A stretch of DNA of 47,634 nt from Circinella minor (lineage: Eukaryota > Mucoromycota > Mucoromycetes > Mucorales > Lichtheimiaceae), in assembly GCA_016758965.1 (NCBI GenBank), contig JAEPRB010000283.1, positions 1 through 47,634 of the forward strand. The letters run 5' to 3'. The translations under genes and the position numbers were made by a program. The notes beneath the pieces are model-generated. The model did not search any database and was not told where the DNA came from. It was given only the letters and a program-made list of their open reading frames with translations. Positions 25,165-36,050 of this stretch are shown here, piece by piece (positions within the stretch are counted from its first letter, which is position 1; each line of letters opens with the position of its first letter).

Positions 25165-26278
25165 ATAGACACGTACATCATATACAGCTTGGATATCTTG
25201 TTTATGAAAAGAACCATGGTGCCCAATCAGCATGTATAGACCGACCCAATTAAACAAGGCCATTGTCCTACAAACAAAAAATAAATTGTTATTGTAAACA
25301 TATTAGCTGCCATGGAAAAAAGAATTGATAATGTCAATTTTGTTTACCATGCAGTAGGACTCGCACCATAAGAAGCTTGTTCAGAAGCCATTTGGATAAG
25401 TTCAGTTAAAGTAATTGTATTTCCACTTAGGTCTGATTGCGCATATTTATCAAAGAGTCTTTCGAATTTTTCAGTATTAAAGTGTCCAGATTCATCATAA
25501 ACTCTACTTGGCGATGGGCACTAATTAAAAGGATATAAAAAAGCACGTATATATTTTAATTGGTAAACACTTCTTTCTCGATTGTTTTTTAATATAAATC
25601 GTTCTTTTTTTTCTTATGTTCGTAAGGTTTTTTTTGTTACCTTTGTAGGCCGAGAGAGTTTTCGTACATTGATCCGGCATCTAGGGTCAGGTATCCAGGA
25701 GTCTTGGGTTGCATAAGCAAGAAATACACCCATAAAAGTTCCGACGGTTAAACTAAATATCATGCCATAGCCAAGGTTCATAAAACCTATTAATAGAAAA
25801 AATGGTTAGAAAAAAGGAATATATGTAAAGAATTGACAATACGCTTTTTTTTGGTACTTTTTTACATGAGTATATACATTACCAGTAGCTGTGTCCAGAG
25901 GGGTGATATATCCCTTGTTTTTTTTATCCCAAAATTTTTGATGTTTTCGAACAGCCTATAGTAATAAAAGAAAAAAATGTTTTTCAATCAGTTGATACGG
26001 TCATGTAGAGAGAAAAAAAGAATGGGTAGAGCTGTCAATGATAACAACACGGGATTGGATAAATAACTTACTTTGGTTTCTTGGTTTGTAACATTAACAA
26101 TTCGACTGCGCGCAATGCTAGGCCATTGGTGTCTACTACTTCCTGGATCTAATGGAATAATTCGATGGAAAAAAATAGTTCATGTTATACTGATAATCAT
26201 TTCAAAAGTAATAATGATAAAAGAAATAGATTGGTAGTAGAAAAGAAATAAATACCTGTGACGCCTATGATGGCCATC
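21366..26278 (-). CDS. Caleosin fused to a giant repeat domain
   Basis: Minus-strand exons 26278-26257, 26148-26072, 25955-25883, 25786-25641, 25520-25348, 25267-25177 and 25103-21366 give 1439 aa. Residues 1-200 are a caleosin, a lipid-droplet/ER protein whose relatives bind calcium and haem and act as peroxygenases. The evidence is RKHQKFWD (H38), an EF-hand-like loop at 43-54, a membrane hairpin at 59-81, the signature TQDSWIPDP (84-92), SGHFNTEKFERLFDKY and VYDGSLF (192-198). The EF-hand loop keeps D43, G48, I50 and D54 but has Lys at positions 3 and 5. Ordinary caleosins stop soon after DGSLF. Here a single 3.7-kb exon continues for about 1240 residues with 25-30 copies of a hydrophobic-x-L-[STCP]-G-[VLI] motif and several NWL-type repeats, mostly acidic and probably disordered. 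The start is the ATG at 26278. Function of the repeats is unknown. Confidence 0.85.
21560..24790 (-). repeat. Protein-coding degenerate repeat array in the caleosin fusion
   Basis: Codes for residues about 300-1375. The core unit is about 30-45 residues: an acidic or EP lead, the box [VA]-x-L-[STC]-G-[VLI], a polar spacer, then FVEEP or an equivalent with a following YK. Examples are EPVSLSGV, ESAVLTGV, ALEPAVLTGL, ETITLSGL, EPVSLSGL and KPVSLCGL. The copies are diverged at DNA level, so this is an old expansion and not a recent minisatellite. Confidence 0.75.
25130..25161 (-). repeat. 32-nt homopolymer tract in an intron
   Basis: Run of 32 T on the plus strand, poly-A in the sense of the caleosin gene, inside its last intron (25104-25176), which is only 73 nt long. 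Confidence 0.9.
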
Positions 26279-27473
26279 TTTGAGTACCAAAAAAGTTAGG
26301 AAGTGGTAGGAGAGTTTCAAAGAGAGTAAATGAAGCGTAAGATTAAAAGAGAAGAAACTTGAAAAATTGGACGAAAAAAGATATAAAATGTGTTTTAAAT
26401 AAACAGCGAAGAGTTGATATTTTTACGAAAAATCAAAAGAAAGTCTTACTGCATCATCAAAACTGTTATTTGTTTTTATTTGTCTTTTACTTTTTTTTGG
26501 GGGAGGATTGTTTACTCTCTTTTTTTCATCATTTACCCATAAAAGGTCAAGTCCATGAACCTTCTTTTCTCTTTTTCTCTCTTGGTACGGATTGTTGTTG
26601 TTTCTTAATGCAATAGAAAATGTCTTTGCTTCTCTCTCACATGAATCTTTTTTTTTTATCTGCACGAGTTTTAAATTAAAAAAAACAATTACTGATGGTT
26701 GTTTCTCATGTCACCAAGTGTAACTACCACAGTTGTGTCATGATATTGATATCTAGTCTATAAGATTATTGATATTGTCAGTCGGTCTTTTTTATTGCGC
26801 TCTCGCTCTTTTCTCTTTAGGATAGTTATGCAAGTAAAAAAAAAAAAAGAAGAGGCAAAGGAACGGATTCGATTATCTTTTTGTTCTTATGCTACAGTAA
26901 CAAAGCCACTATATTTTTAGGGGCAAGAAGCATGCGTTAGTGCAACCATGCAACTTAAGAGCCCCTTAATACACAGGTTTACTCATGAATCCTATCAAGT
27001 AAATAGCAATAAAAACCCTTTACAGCAAGTTTGTTAAAATGAAGCCGAGATAACAGCGTTTTGATATAAAACCAGATGAACGATGTTGAAGACAATGATC
27101 CATCTTATCTAAAATAATAATAATACACGGAATCCCATTTATGTATTGTCTTCCTAATAATTGTCTAGGCGCACCGCACTAACACATAAACTTTGGAGGT
27201 CGATATATTTCTATGCGTGATATAAGAAAAAAATGGAAACGGGGAAGAAAAATTTACACTTGGGGAGAAAAGATAAGAACTTCAATCCGGTTATCGTTGA
27301 GCAATGATAGTTTGTACAATACGATAGTAGTGCGTATATAAAAAGCGTGCGTAGTGTTATGTACAATGTATGGCTATAAAATGATGACTGATCAATGAAC
27401 ACATCCAGAAAAAAAACCTCCTTAAAAACAGTATATGTAAAGCATGTAGGCGCTACTTTTATAATTATTATTA
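26279..27473. other. Intergenic spacer
   Basis: Promoter side of the caleosin fusion and 3' side of the multicopper oxidase gene. T/C-rich near 26500-26660, otherwise AT-rich without structure. Short frames here have no recognisable domains. Confidence 0.55.
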
Positions 27474-29434
27474 TTATGAGCCTGTCACCAGTGTCATCAT
27501 CATCCCTTGATTCATATGGGAAGTTACATGGCAATGAAACGCCCAAACACCGGGATTAATCTAAAATTATTTTTTGTTATTATTGTGCACAACAACAACA
27601 TTTGTCAGCTTTTAAAAAAAATTATAAACAAAAAGGCGGAAATACTTAACAGTGACAATACGAAGTTTGGACCAACCACAAAGTGTATTACTAAGTACTT
27701 TAGGAGGTGGGCCTGGTTGGACAGGATAAACGAAGCTTGTATCTCGAGCAATAGAAGTAGGATAGGTACGAAGCATTTTATCATTATCGTGATTGTATTC
27801 ACCTGCACCATGTGCGAGCACATGATGAACCATACCATGAAGATGATACGGATGGCCAATACAAACACCATTGGCAATTGCGGTTGTATGAATTACAAAG
27901 TCGATGGTCTGGTTATAACCGACCACATAAGCCTTCAACTCAGGATCATAACTATCTTCTTCTAAGAAACTATTTTCTTGTCGCTTGGCGACCCCATTGG
28001 TACCAAGAAGTTCTAAAAGTGGTTGGTCAGATATTTTATGGGGGTAAACGAGTCGGTTGTTCATAAACCAAGATGTAGTATTATCATCTAATATTTCTTC
28101 TGTAGGTTTAATAATAATTGTTTGATCAGCTTCCTTTTCCAAATCAACCTCAACATGCTTTACAAGTGGAGCAAGATTTGCAAAGTGCCACTGTGGCGTT
28201 TCTGGAGGGAAATCCGGTTTTTCATCATTACTTGCTATGTTTGCTGGTAATTGTTTGCTGTATCTCAGAATCCCACGTCCATTACCTTCGGTTTCCCGTA
28301 TGTAATAGGGTTTGGTATTAATATAGTAACTTTGATCTCCTGGTTGATCTGTTGACAAAAGTATGGAAAATCGCTGACCCGGAGCCACTTGTAGGTGGGA
28401 AACAGAATAAGGTTGAACTAACTCACCATCCACTTCGATGATAGTAAGATTGGTGTGGCGTGAAAAGGAAACACCAAGTACTGCCAGTGTTAGCCCACCA
28501 ATGACACGCAATCGATATACTTTATTTGGTTCGACATCTATCGTCGGATATTCGCACCTCTGGGATCCGTCTGTACTATCAATGGTTGGATAGTAAGCAG
28601 CTTTACCATTAATCAAATAGCTGTCGGCTCCCTTCATACCACGATAATTTTTTCCCATAACATAGTTCATTCTCTGATCCATTGTCTGGTGCCACCACTC
28701 TGAAAGAAATAAAATACGTTCATCGTCATATTCGTATGGTCCATCCTTTAATTTCTTGGTTTCAACATCTCTTCTATTATGAATACTAGGGTTACTCTCT
28801 TCTTCTGGTAAAAAAGGCCAAGCATCTTCTGATTCATAAACAATGAATGGACCACTGATGGTATCATCTTGAAGCCTTGTTGAGCATTTATTTTTTTATA
28901 CAAAAAAAAAGATAATCAACATATAAACTTGAGATAGTTTTGTGTGTGTGTACATATGGTTATATATAAAAATTACCCAACATGTGCATGATAGTAAAAA
29001 GTGCCAGCCTGCTCAATGACTTGAAATCGTTGATGATATGTTTCACCAGGTTGAATTGGTTTTTGGGTTAAACCCGGTACACCGTCTGCTTCTGGCGTCC
29101 CCAATTGTAAAATTCCATGATAATGAATAGCTGTCGAATAGTTCGTTTGAATATGGTTATGAACAACAATATGAACATGATCACTTTTAGTAACACGGAT
29201 GGGCGGGGCAGGAAATTGCCCATTCACTAATAACCCTGAATAGCCTTGGTCATAGCAATCAGGATTTAATGATCCAGTCGAGATATTGATTTCAAAAGTT
29301 CGATAATTTATCTTCTCTTCTTTTGCATATGCTGTTCTTGCAGATATGAGAAATAAAAACAACAGTACAATGATAAAAAATAGCAGCAACTTGTTGGAAT
29401 GCTGTCTTTGCTGTTTATGTTGTACCACTGTCAT
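27474..29434 (-). CDS. Secreted multicopper oxidase, laccase-like
   Basis: Three-domain copper oxidase that couples substrate oxidation to reduction of oxygen to water, with phenols, ascorbate or Fe(II) as possible substrates. Minus-strand exons 29434-28977, 28875-27651 and 27560-27474 give 589 aa. A hydrophobic N-terminal segment (about 15-37, ending in TAYA) is a signal peptide or anchor. All four copper boxes are present: IHYHG (H104, H106), YYHAHVG (H149, H151), GHPYHLHG (H494, H497, H499) and FHCHVTSHMNQGM (H570, C571, H572, H576, M581). There is no C-terminal membrane helix, so it is not a Fet3-type plasma-membrane ferroxidase; laccase or ascorbate-oxidase-like is more likely. The last intron is read with a GTTAAG donor, the only choice giving TINPGVWAFHCH in frame. 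Many N-glycosylation sites fit secretion. Confidence 0.88.
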
Positions 29435-30058
29435 GTTGATGTGCTGAAATGCTATTATCTCTGAAGATAAAAGTGGTTTAGATTATATAGATGGATAGTT
29501 TTTTTTTGCGATGTTTATAATATATAAAAGCTGGGCAAATAAAAATAATAGTGGGCAGCAACAATACGCGTCTACAAAAGTGGCAAAATAAATTCAACCA
29601 TGGTCATTACTCTCTTTATATAATAATCACATCGGTATTTGACAATTGATTATTGAAAATCAGACCACGCAGTTTATACACGAATCGTTTTCATCCTGTC
29701 TCAAAAGGGGTAAAATCTAAATACCTTCATTGTTTTATATGTTGAATAATAGAATAACTAACATTATTGTCGCCATGTCGTTTCATTATGCATCTAAACG
29801 AATTTAATGGTGATTCATTGCAGCACACCAAGAAATTGAGGGGCTGTCATTATCACACCAATTCCTCTCTTCTTTGGGTGTGTAACGAAAAGTACAAAAC
29901 TCAGCCAAAAGTTAATTCTAATTTTGGAACAATGTTTTTCTGGGTCCACTCATGTAACCTTGGCAAAAAAAAATCTGGAGTTTTTCTTTCTTTTCTTTTT
30001 CTTTCTGAACTTCTTTCTTTTACATAAACACTCACGTTCACATAGATATACAACCTAA
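29435..30058. promoter_or_regulatory. Divergent promoter region
   Basis: A 624-bp region between the start codons of the multicopper oxidase (-) and the coiled-coil protein (+). Contains a T/C-rich block at about 29985-30025 just before the + gene. No defined binding site is claimed. Confidence 0.4.
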
Positions 30059-31558
30059 ATGGAATTAATTGCTGCTGTGAATGAAACAAAAGCGGAGGAA
30101 GTGTTTCGTCTATTAAAAAGCAAAGAACCTATTGCAAAACGTCAAGCACTCACTAGTTTACGCGATATTCAAAATACTGTCAAGAGCCGACAAAAACGTA
30201 ATCGAACATATGCTTTAACTGTTCAAGCACTCGAACATCAATACACTCAATGGCAACGTTCAGCACGACAACAGTTGGCACATTTGGATACTCATGTAGC
30301 CGGCTTAAATCATCAAGTTACTAGGTTACGTCAACAACGAGGAGAAACTGAACAACGGTTATCTGGATATGAACGCGAGCTACAAGGTATCCGGACTTAT
30401 GCTCAACAACGACGAACGAAGAAAACCAAACGAGAAAAGCAATACAATCATTTTTATTTTGTTCCCATTTTATCAAACCAATACCACAAAAAATATATAC
30501 GAGCACATGATAAAAATGCTAGCGCTGAAGAACAGGTGGTTCAAATTCGGGAATCAATTGAATCTTGTCAAGAAGCTGTTCGACAAGCTGCTAATCAGCT
30601 TATAAAAAAACAACAAGAACATGATGCTCAGTTAGAGCAACGTGAAGCTGTCCATAGTCAAGTGGCCGAAGCAGACAAGTGTTTGAACTATTTACATCAA
30701 GGACAACAATTTTGGGATCACTTCGATGAGTATCAGGCTACCGTTCTTATTGAGTCTTGTGATCGTCTGATTGAACGATTTCGAAGTAATAGTGGCGACA
30801 CTTATGCTAATGGGTTTCCCAGACGTCAATCTTCCTCTACACCTTGTCGTCAACAAGAAGAGGAGCGGGATTGGGCAGTTGTTTTTCGCACCGTATGTAA
30901 AGAATATGCTGAACGTGAAGCGTATGGTGCTGAAAAATGGGATTCTGTTGAAGTTGATTTCGATTGCGCAAGATGCCGACAGTCATTGATCGGATGGCCG
31001 ACACCGGATAAAGTACATACATCTGACCTTCTGTGTGCAGCCTGCTATCAAGAAACGAGAACAAGGTAAAAAACAATATTATGTGTGTCATTTTCTTTTA
31101 TTCAATATAATTCACCCACTAATTACACATAATGCGTTATACTTAGTATGATTATGGAAAAGAAAATGAATGCATGGGGTGGAAAATTAGGAATTGAGCG
31201 ACCTGTCAGTATGGAGCGTCGTCGATCATCTTCATCGAGTACAACATCAAACAACATTAATAATGGCAAAAATAATAGGCTGAGTACACCAAGCACTAAT
31301 AATAAACGACCTTTATTACTATCATCATCATCATCATCATTTGTTGGTGATGCCACAAAAGCTACAAAAAAAATGTTTAAAATATTTACACCAAGTAGTA
31401 AAAAGCAACAACGTCGACAGTCTGCTGATTCACCAACTGTATTACCACTAGCAACACAACAACAACAGACGCCACCATTGCCTCATAACAATACTGTACT
31501 TAATGATCGTCCACTTCCTGTTCCACCACCAACTTTCTATCCACCACCAGCAGCATAA
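30059..31558 (+). CDS. Coiled-coil protein with C4 zinc ribbon
   Basis: Not assigned to a named family. Exons 30059-31065 and 31147-31558 give 472 aa. Residues about 15-230 are helical, Gln/Glu/Arg-rich and heptad-like (coiled coil). A WDHFDEYQATVLIESCDRL helix follows. Near 303-329 is a CxxC...CxxC zinc ribbon (C303, C306, C326, C329), resembling short LIM-like or B-box-like zinc knuckles. The second exon encodes a basic, Ser/Thr/Asn-rich tail ending in a proline-rich stretch (LPVPPPTF), a possible SH3 ligand. Residues about 121-155 are encoded by an unusually AT-rich in-frame stretch (30431-30510) that interrupts the coiled coil. It could be an unspliced intron, but no in-frame GT-AG pair was found. 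An adaptor or scaffold role is a guess. Confidence 0.75.
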
Positions 31559-33102
31559 TTTTTTTTGCTCTTTTTTTTTTGTACAAGTAATACAAACGCT
31601 TTTTATATACTTTTTATATATAAAACAACTTTTATCCAATTAAACTACCTATACCCCCCACATGTATCCTTTTTGTTTTATATAATAGTAATAAAAACGT
31701 CTTCTTTATGATGTTAAAAAGATGAGGTCGAAATAATATCATCTTTATATATGTAACACGAATTATAATTTTCTTTTGGTGTTTGGTTCTCACGATTTTC
31801 CGCACTTCCCCAGATTAATTTATCTTGATTTTAGGTGATGATAAGTGGCAAATACATGGTCACGGTCACACTGTCATATATTATTACTTCTTCAAAAGCT
31901 GAAGTAAATGGAAACCTAAAAGAATAGTTTTGTATATTTAAATCAATTATATAAGCTATTTTATAAGAGTTTATAATATATTATATATACAAACAAAAAA
32001 CTGTATAATATTTTGTCACATATACTTCGTAAGTATCGACATAAATTATGGTGTGATACACAAAAAAAGGGGGCGGTGCAAATACTCTTTTGATGTATAT
32101 CATTCTTCCTTATTTGATTTCAAAATCAATATTTATAGAAAGTTAGACAAAAGCCTGGGAAAAAAAAGTAACCTAAATATAAAATATAAAGAAAAGTGGG
32201 TGTGGCAACAATTGGGGAAAGTATCTCTTTTTCAGAACATAGAGTAAAAAAAACGCAACACGCACATAAATTACGCCTCAAAATATAAATAGAAATAAAA
32301 TACAATATTATTGTAAAATGATAAAGAAGAAGAAAAAACATTAGTTATTACAAAAGTATTATGTAATTAAAGTAATGTTCACAAGCAATAATTTACCTAA
32401 ATATTTGGTATTGATTGGGAAAAAAGAGATAGATATGATACTACTAGTTTCGGAAAGTAATTGATCTCTCTTTTTTTGTTTTTTCAGCATGTGTAATGGT
32501 CATTTTTTAGTTGAACTTGAAAAATCATTCATATAACAAAACCGATGGAAGTTCTCATGCGGTATCCTTTAAGATTCGAATAGTAAAAAAAAATACAATG
32601 ATGCAATAACATTTATGCAATTTAAAGTGGGCAGAATCATAGACTATTTTTTCCTCTACCAGTCTTCTGCGTTTAAACTTTTTGTTGTGATGCAAAAAAA
32701 AGTACAGGAGATTGTTTCCATAGATATTTCGCTGTTGCTTACAAATAATCATCGTGGTAATTTTTTTCATAGTTTAAATATATATATTTTGTTATAATCT
32801 CATAAGAGACACTCTATTACAAGAAAGTTTAAAAGAAAAAGTAAATAAATTCTGTTACCAAGTAATTATACTTACTTCTTGGCAACGTACAAGTTCTTTA
32901 TACTGAGTTTTAACTTGGACTCAGGGGGACACAGGTTTAGTGTGGGGCTTTCCAACTCTCTTTTCCGTTCCCATTGTGGCCGATTTTACACATATACAAT
33001 AGAAAAACAGGGTTGAACCGAAAAGTAATTGATAATCACAACTTTAACAACAAATCAACAAAAGAATTGTGTGTCTGAATAATTTAATGACCTTTCATTG
33101 AA
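31559..33102. other. 1.5 kb intergenic spacer
   Basis: 3' end of the coiled-coil gene and promoter of the deubiquitinase. AT-rich; only the stretch at about 32880-32985 is more GC-balanced. No ORF with recognisable motifs and no tRNA seen. Confidence 0.55.
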
Positions 33103-36050
33103 ATGTCAAGTACTTCTTTCTTCAAATGGATGGGCCTTGTAAGTTTTCTTTTTTGATTCTTCTTTTTGTTAGTATGGAATTTTATTACACTTTTTTATAT
33201 CAAAATACTATAACAATATATAACACATCTTCTATTATTTGTACTACATGTATAAACATAATTGCAATAGCTAATATATCTAAAACAATCGCCTTCTTAA
33301 ATATAATGTAGGGTCAGTCTGGCAAATCAGTTGTTGATAATGATTCCTTTGATGAAGGTGAACGATACTTTGGACTCGAAAATGTAAGGGGAAGCAAACT
33401 TTATTCATTTCAAAATTCATAACATTGAAAACGTCTGTATATTAAGAAACTTTATATTTTGTATTATGAACATATAGTTTGGAAATACCTGGTAAAGCTC
33501 GATTTCTATTTTATTTCTGGCTACTGACAGCATCCCCACCCCTTTCGTCTCTCCTCATATCATACATATACACAACTATACACTCAGTTTAATCTTCTCT
33601 GGAACATATCTTCTTCCTTACAACATACTATGTTATATTTGAGAAGCAAACAATTGAAAAGAAATAAAAAAAAACTATACACAGTTCTAACAGGGAAAAA
33701 TACACGTACTAATTAACATGGATACAAAAACAGCTATAGCAACTCAATCATTCAAGCACTGTACTACTGTAAACCATTTCGAGAATGCATAACGAATTAC
33801 CCTTTTCCAGCCACGCTTCCGGCAACAACGGTACCATCTTCACTTCAATCGCCAGGTTTAACTAGTCCTAGTTCACCTATTGTTGGTACATCGTCATATT
33901 TTTCATCTTCATCGACGTCTTCCTCCACCAATAATAATACCAATAGTAATAGTAACCGACTTGCAAATGGTGGTAGTGGGTTACCAACATCAAGTCAACC
34001 ATCCTTTCAACCACCACGTACCTCAGTATCGTCACGTGTACCTCCTACAAATGCTAACTCAAACAATAGTAATACATTGACCAGTGTTATTTCTTCGTCT
34101 CACCATGAGCGCGATCATAATGGTGATCTTCATCTTTCCCCGGGAATGGAAGATACTTTATTTGCTGCATTGAAAGATCTGTTTTGGAAAATTGCAACAC
34201 ACAGAAAAAAGACGGGTGTAGTTGCCCCTGTTAATTTCATTAACAAGGTTAAAAAAGAAAACGGTAACTGACTTTTTAATCTGGAGTTTGGACTCTGGTG
34301 TGAAATTATAAATCAAAGGGAGAGGGGAAGATGCTTAATATTGAATACATTAATATCATATATATTATTACTATAGAACTATTTCGATCTAGTATGCATC
34401 AAGATGCACATGAATTTTTAAATTATTTACTGAATAGTATTGCTGAGGATGTACAAAAGTATCAGAAAAAAATGTCAGAAAAGTCTTCGGTTAACGGGAA
34501 CGGTGCTACCGAGAATGGTATTAATGATCAAGAACCAAATGGGAAAAGTTCAGGTAAGTAGATCATTATATATCAACAATTTCTTATTCCAAGTCCAAAA
34601 AAAAATAACTTATTTTGCTTCCCTTAAGATTCTGAAGATTCAGCAAACAAAGCAAAAACAACTTGGGTTCATCAATTGTTCGAAGGCATTTTTTCTAATG
34701 AAACAAAGTGTTTAACTTGTGAAACGGTAATAATTGTTTTTCAAACAATGGATTCAACCTAACACTAAAAAAACTAACTAAAATAATTAATTAAACTTAG
34801 GTCACGAGTCGTGATGAGTGCTTCATGGATCTATCGATTGATGTGGAAATGAATTCGTCAGTCACTTCATGTTTACGACAGTTTTCAGCAAGCGAAACTT
34901 TATGCCATAAAAATAAATATTTTTGTGACGTTTGCTGTGGATTACAAGAAGCAGAAAGAAGGTAAGAAAGAAATCCAAAAAATGCGAAATAAGTAGAAGA
35001 AGAGTGATTACTGATAGTGATTAAAATATTAGAATGAAGATCAAAAAGCTCCCCAATATATTGGCTCTACATTTAAAACGCTTTAAATATCAAGAACAAT
35101 TGCAAAAGTATATCAAACTGACTTACCGTGTCGTTTTTCCTTTCGAACTTCGATTATTTAATACGGTATGTATAAATATAAATGGAAGAATTAGAGACGT
35201 AGGTAGCTATGCTCTTATTAATAAAGTAGCGAAAAATAATAATCCTGTGAAACTAGTGTGATGAAACTGATGATGCGGATCGACTTTACGAATTATGGGC
35301 TTGTGTTATACATATTGGCAGGTTTGTATTAATAATCAAGTTATTTTTTCTTGCTTTAACCAATAAGTCTAAATGTAAATATGTGTTTGCTTACTAAAAA
35401 TTTTATTAAAAATTAGTGGACCACATCATGGTCACTATGTAACTATCATTAAGAGCAATGGACAATGGATGCTTTTTGACGATGATATAGTAACACCTAT
35501 ACATGAAGACGAAATACAAAAGTATTTTGGCGATATTCCTGGAAATGGATCAGGCTACGTCTTATTTTATCAGGCGGTTAATGTCAATATGGAATCCCTC
35601 GATATATATAATGGACTTGATGTACAACAGAATTCAACCAATAATAGCCACATCAATAGCAGCCATAGCAATTCACAACAACAACAGCAACAAATTCATG
35701 TCAACGGCAGGCCGTCGGCGTCCATGGGTCACCACCATTATCATAATCATAATCAGTATCAACAACATCCACCACACATTACTTCACCACCACCTTCAAC
35801 TGCATCTCACCGTTTAGACAGTACATCTACTACTACATCTACTATTACTACTACTACATCTTCAGGGCCTGATTCACGAAATCATTCTAATCCTCCAAAT
35901 ACCCCTGCGTCACCTCCACCGCCCCCAACATCCTCAGCATCAACAGTAACTGCACCTGCTCCTACTCCATCACTTAGTACGACCATTGAAGAAAGAAAAT
36001 CGCGCTGGGGATTACGGAAAATTCGAGAGAAAAATTCAAGCAAACGATGA
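33103..36050 (+). CDS. Ubiquitin-specific protease, USP12/46 / CreB / Ubp9-like
   Basis: Cysteine deubiquitinase of the USP12/46 group, fungal relatives of which (Aspergillus CreB, fission-yeast Ubp9) work with WD40 partners in nutrient signalling and endocytosis. Exons 33103-33138, 33312-33383, 33478-33491, 33734-34263, 34377-34553, 34629-34726, 34801-34961, 35033-35165, 35257-35321 and 35417-36050 give 639 aa. The Cys box is [23 protein letters not shown] (split here as YFGLEN and FGNTCYSNS) with C41. [12 protein letters not shown] follows, a CLTC...CDVCC zinc finger, LHLKRF, and the His box GPHHGHYV with H435; LFDDD supplies the acid. A Ser/Thr/Asn-rich insertion of about 75 residues sits between Cys and QD boxes. 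The C-terminal ~170 residues are Gln/His/Ser/Pro-rich. The start at 33103 gives a CreB-like short N-terminus; later ATGs are in the same exon. Confidence 0.88.

Noticed and set aside
10030..26278. Lipid-metabolism gene cluster (lipase plus caleosin)
   Set aside because: The two lie 8 kb apart with unrelated genes (ABC transporter, Med22, PP2C) between them; no shared regulation is visible.
27507..27965. 152-codon plus-strand frame opposite the multicopper oxidase
   Set aside because: Antisense shadow of the oxidase exon with no motif of its own.
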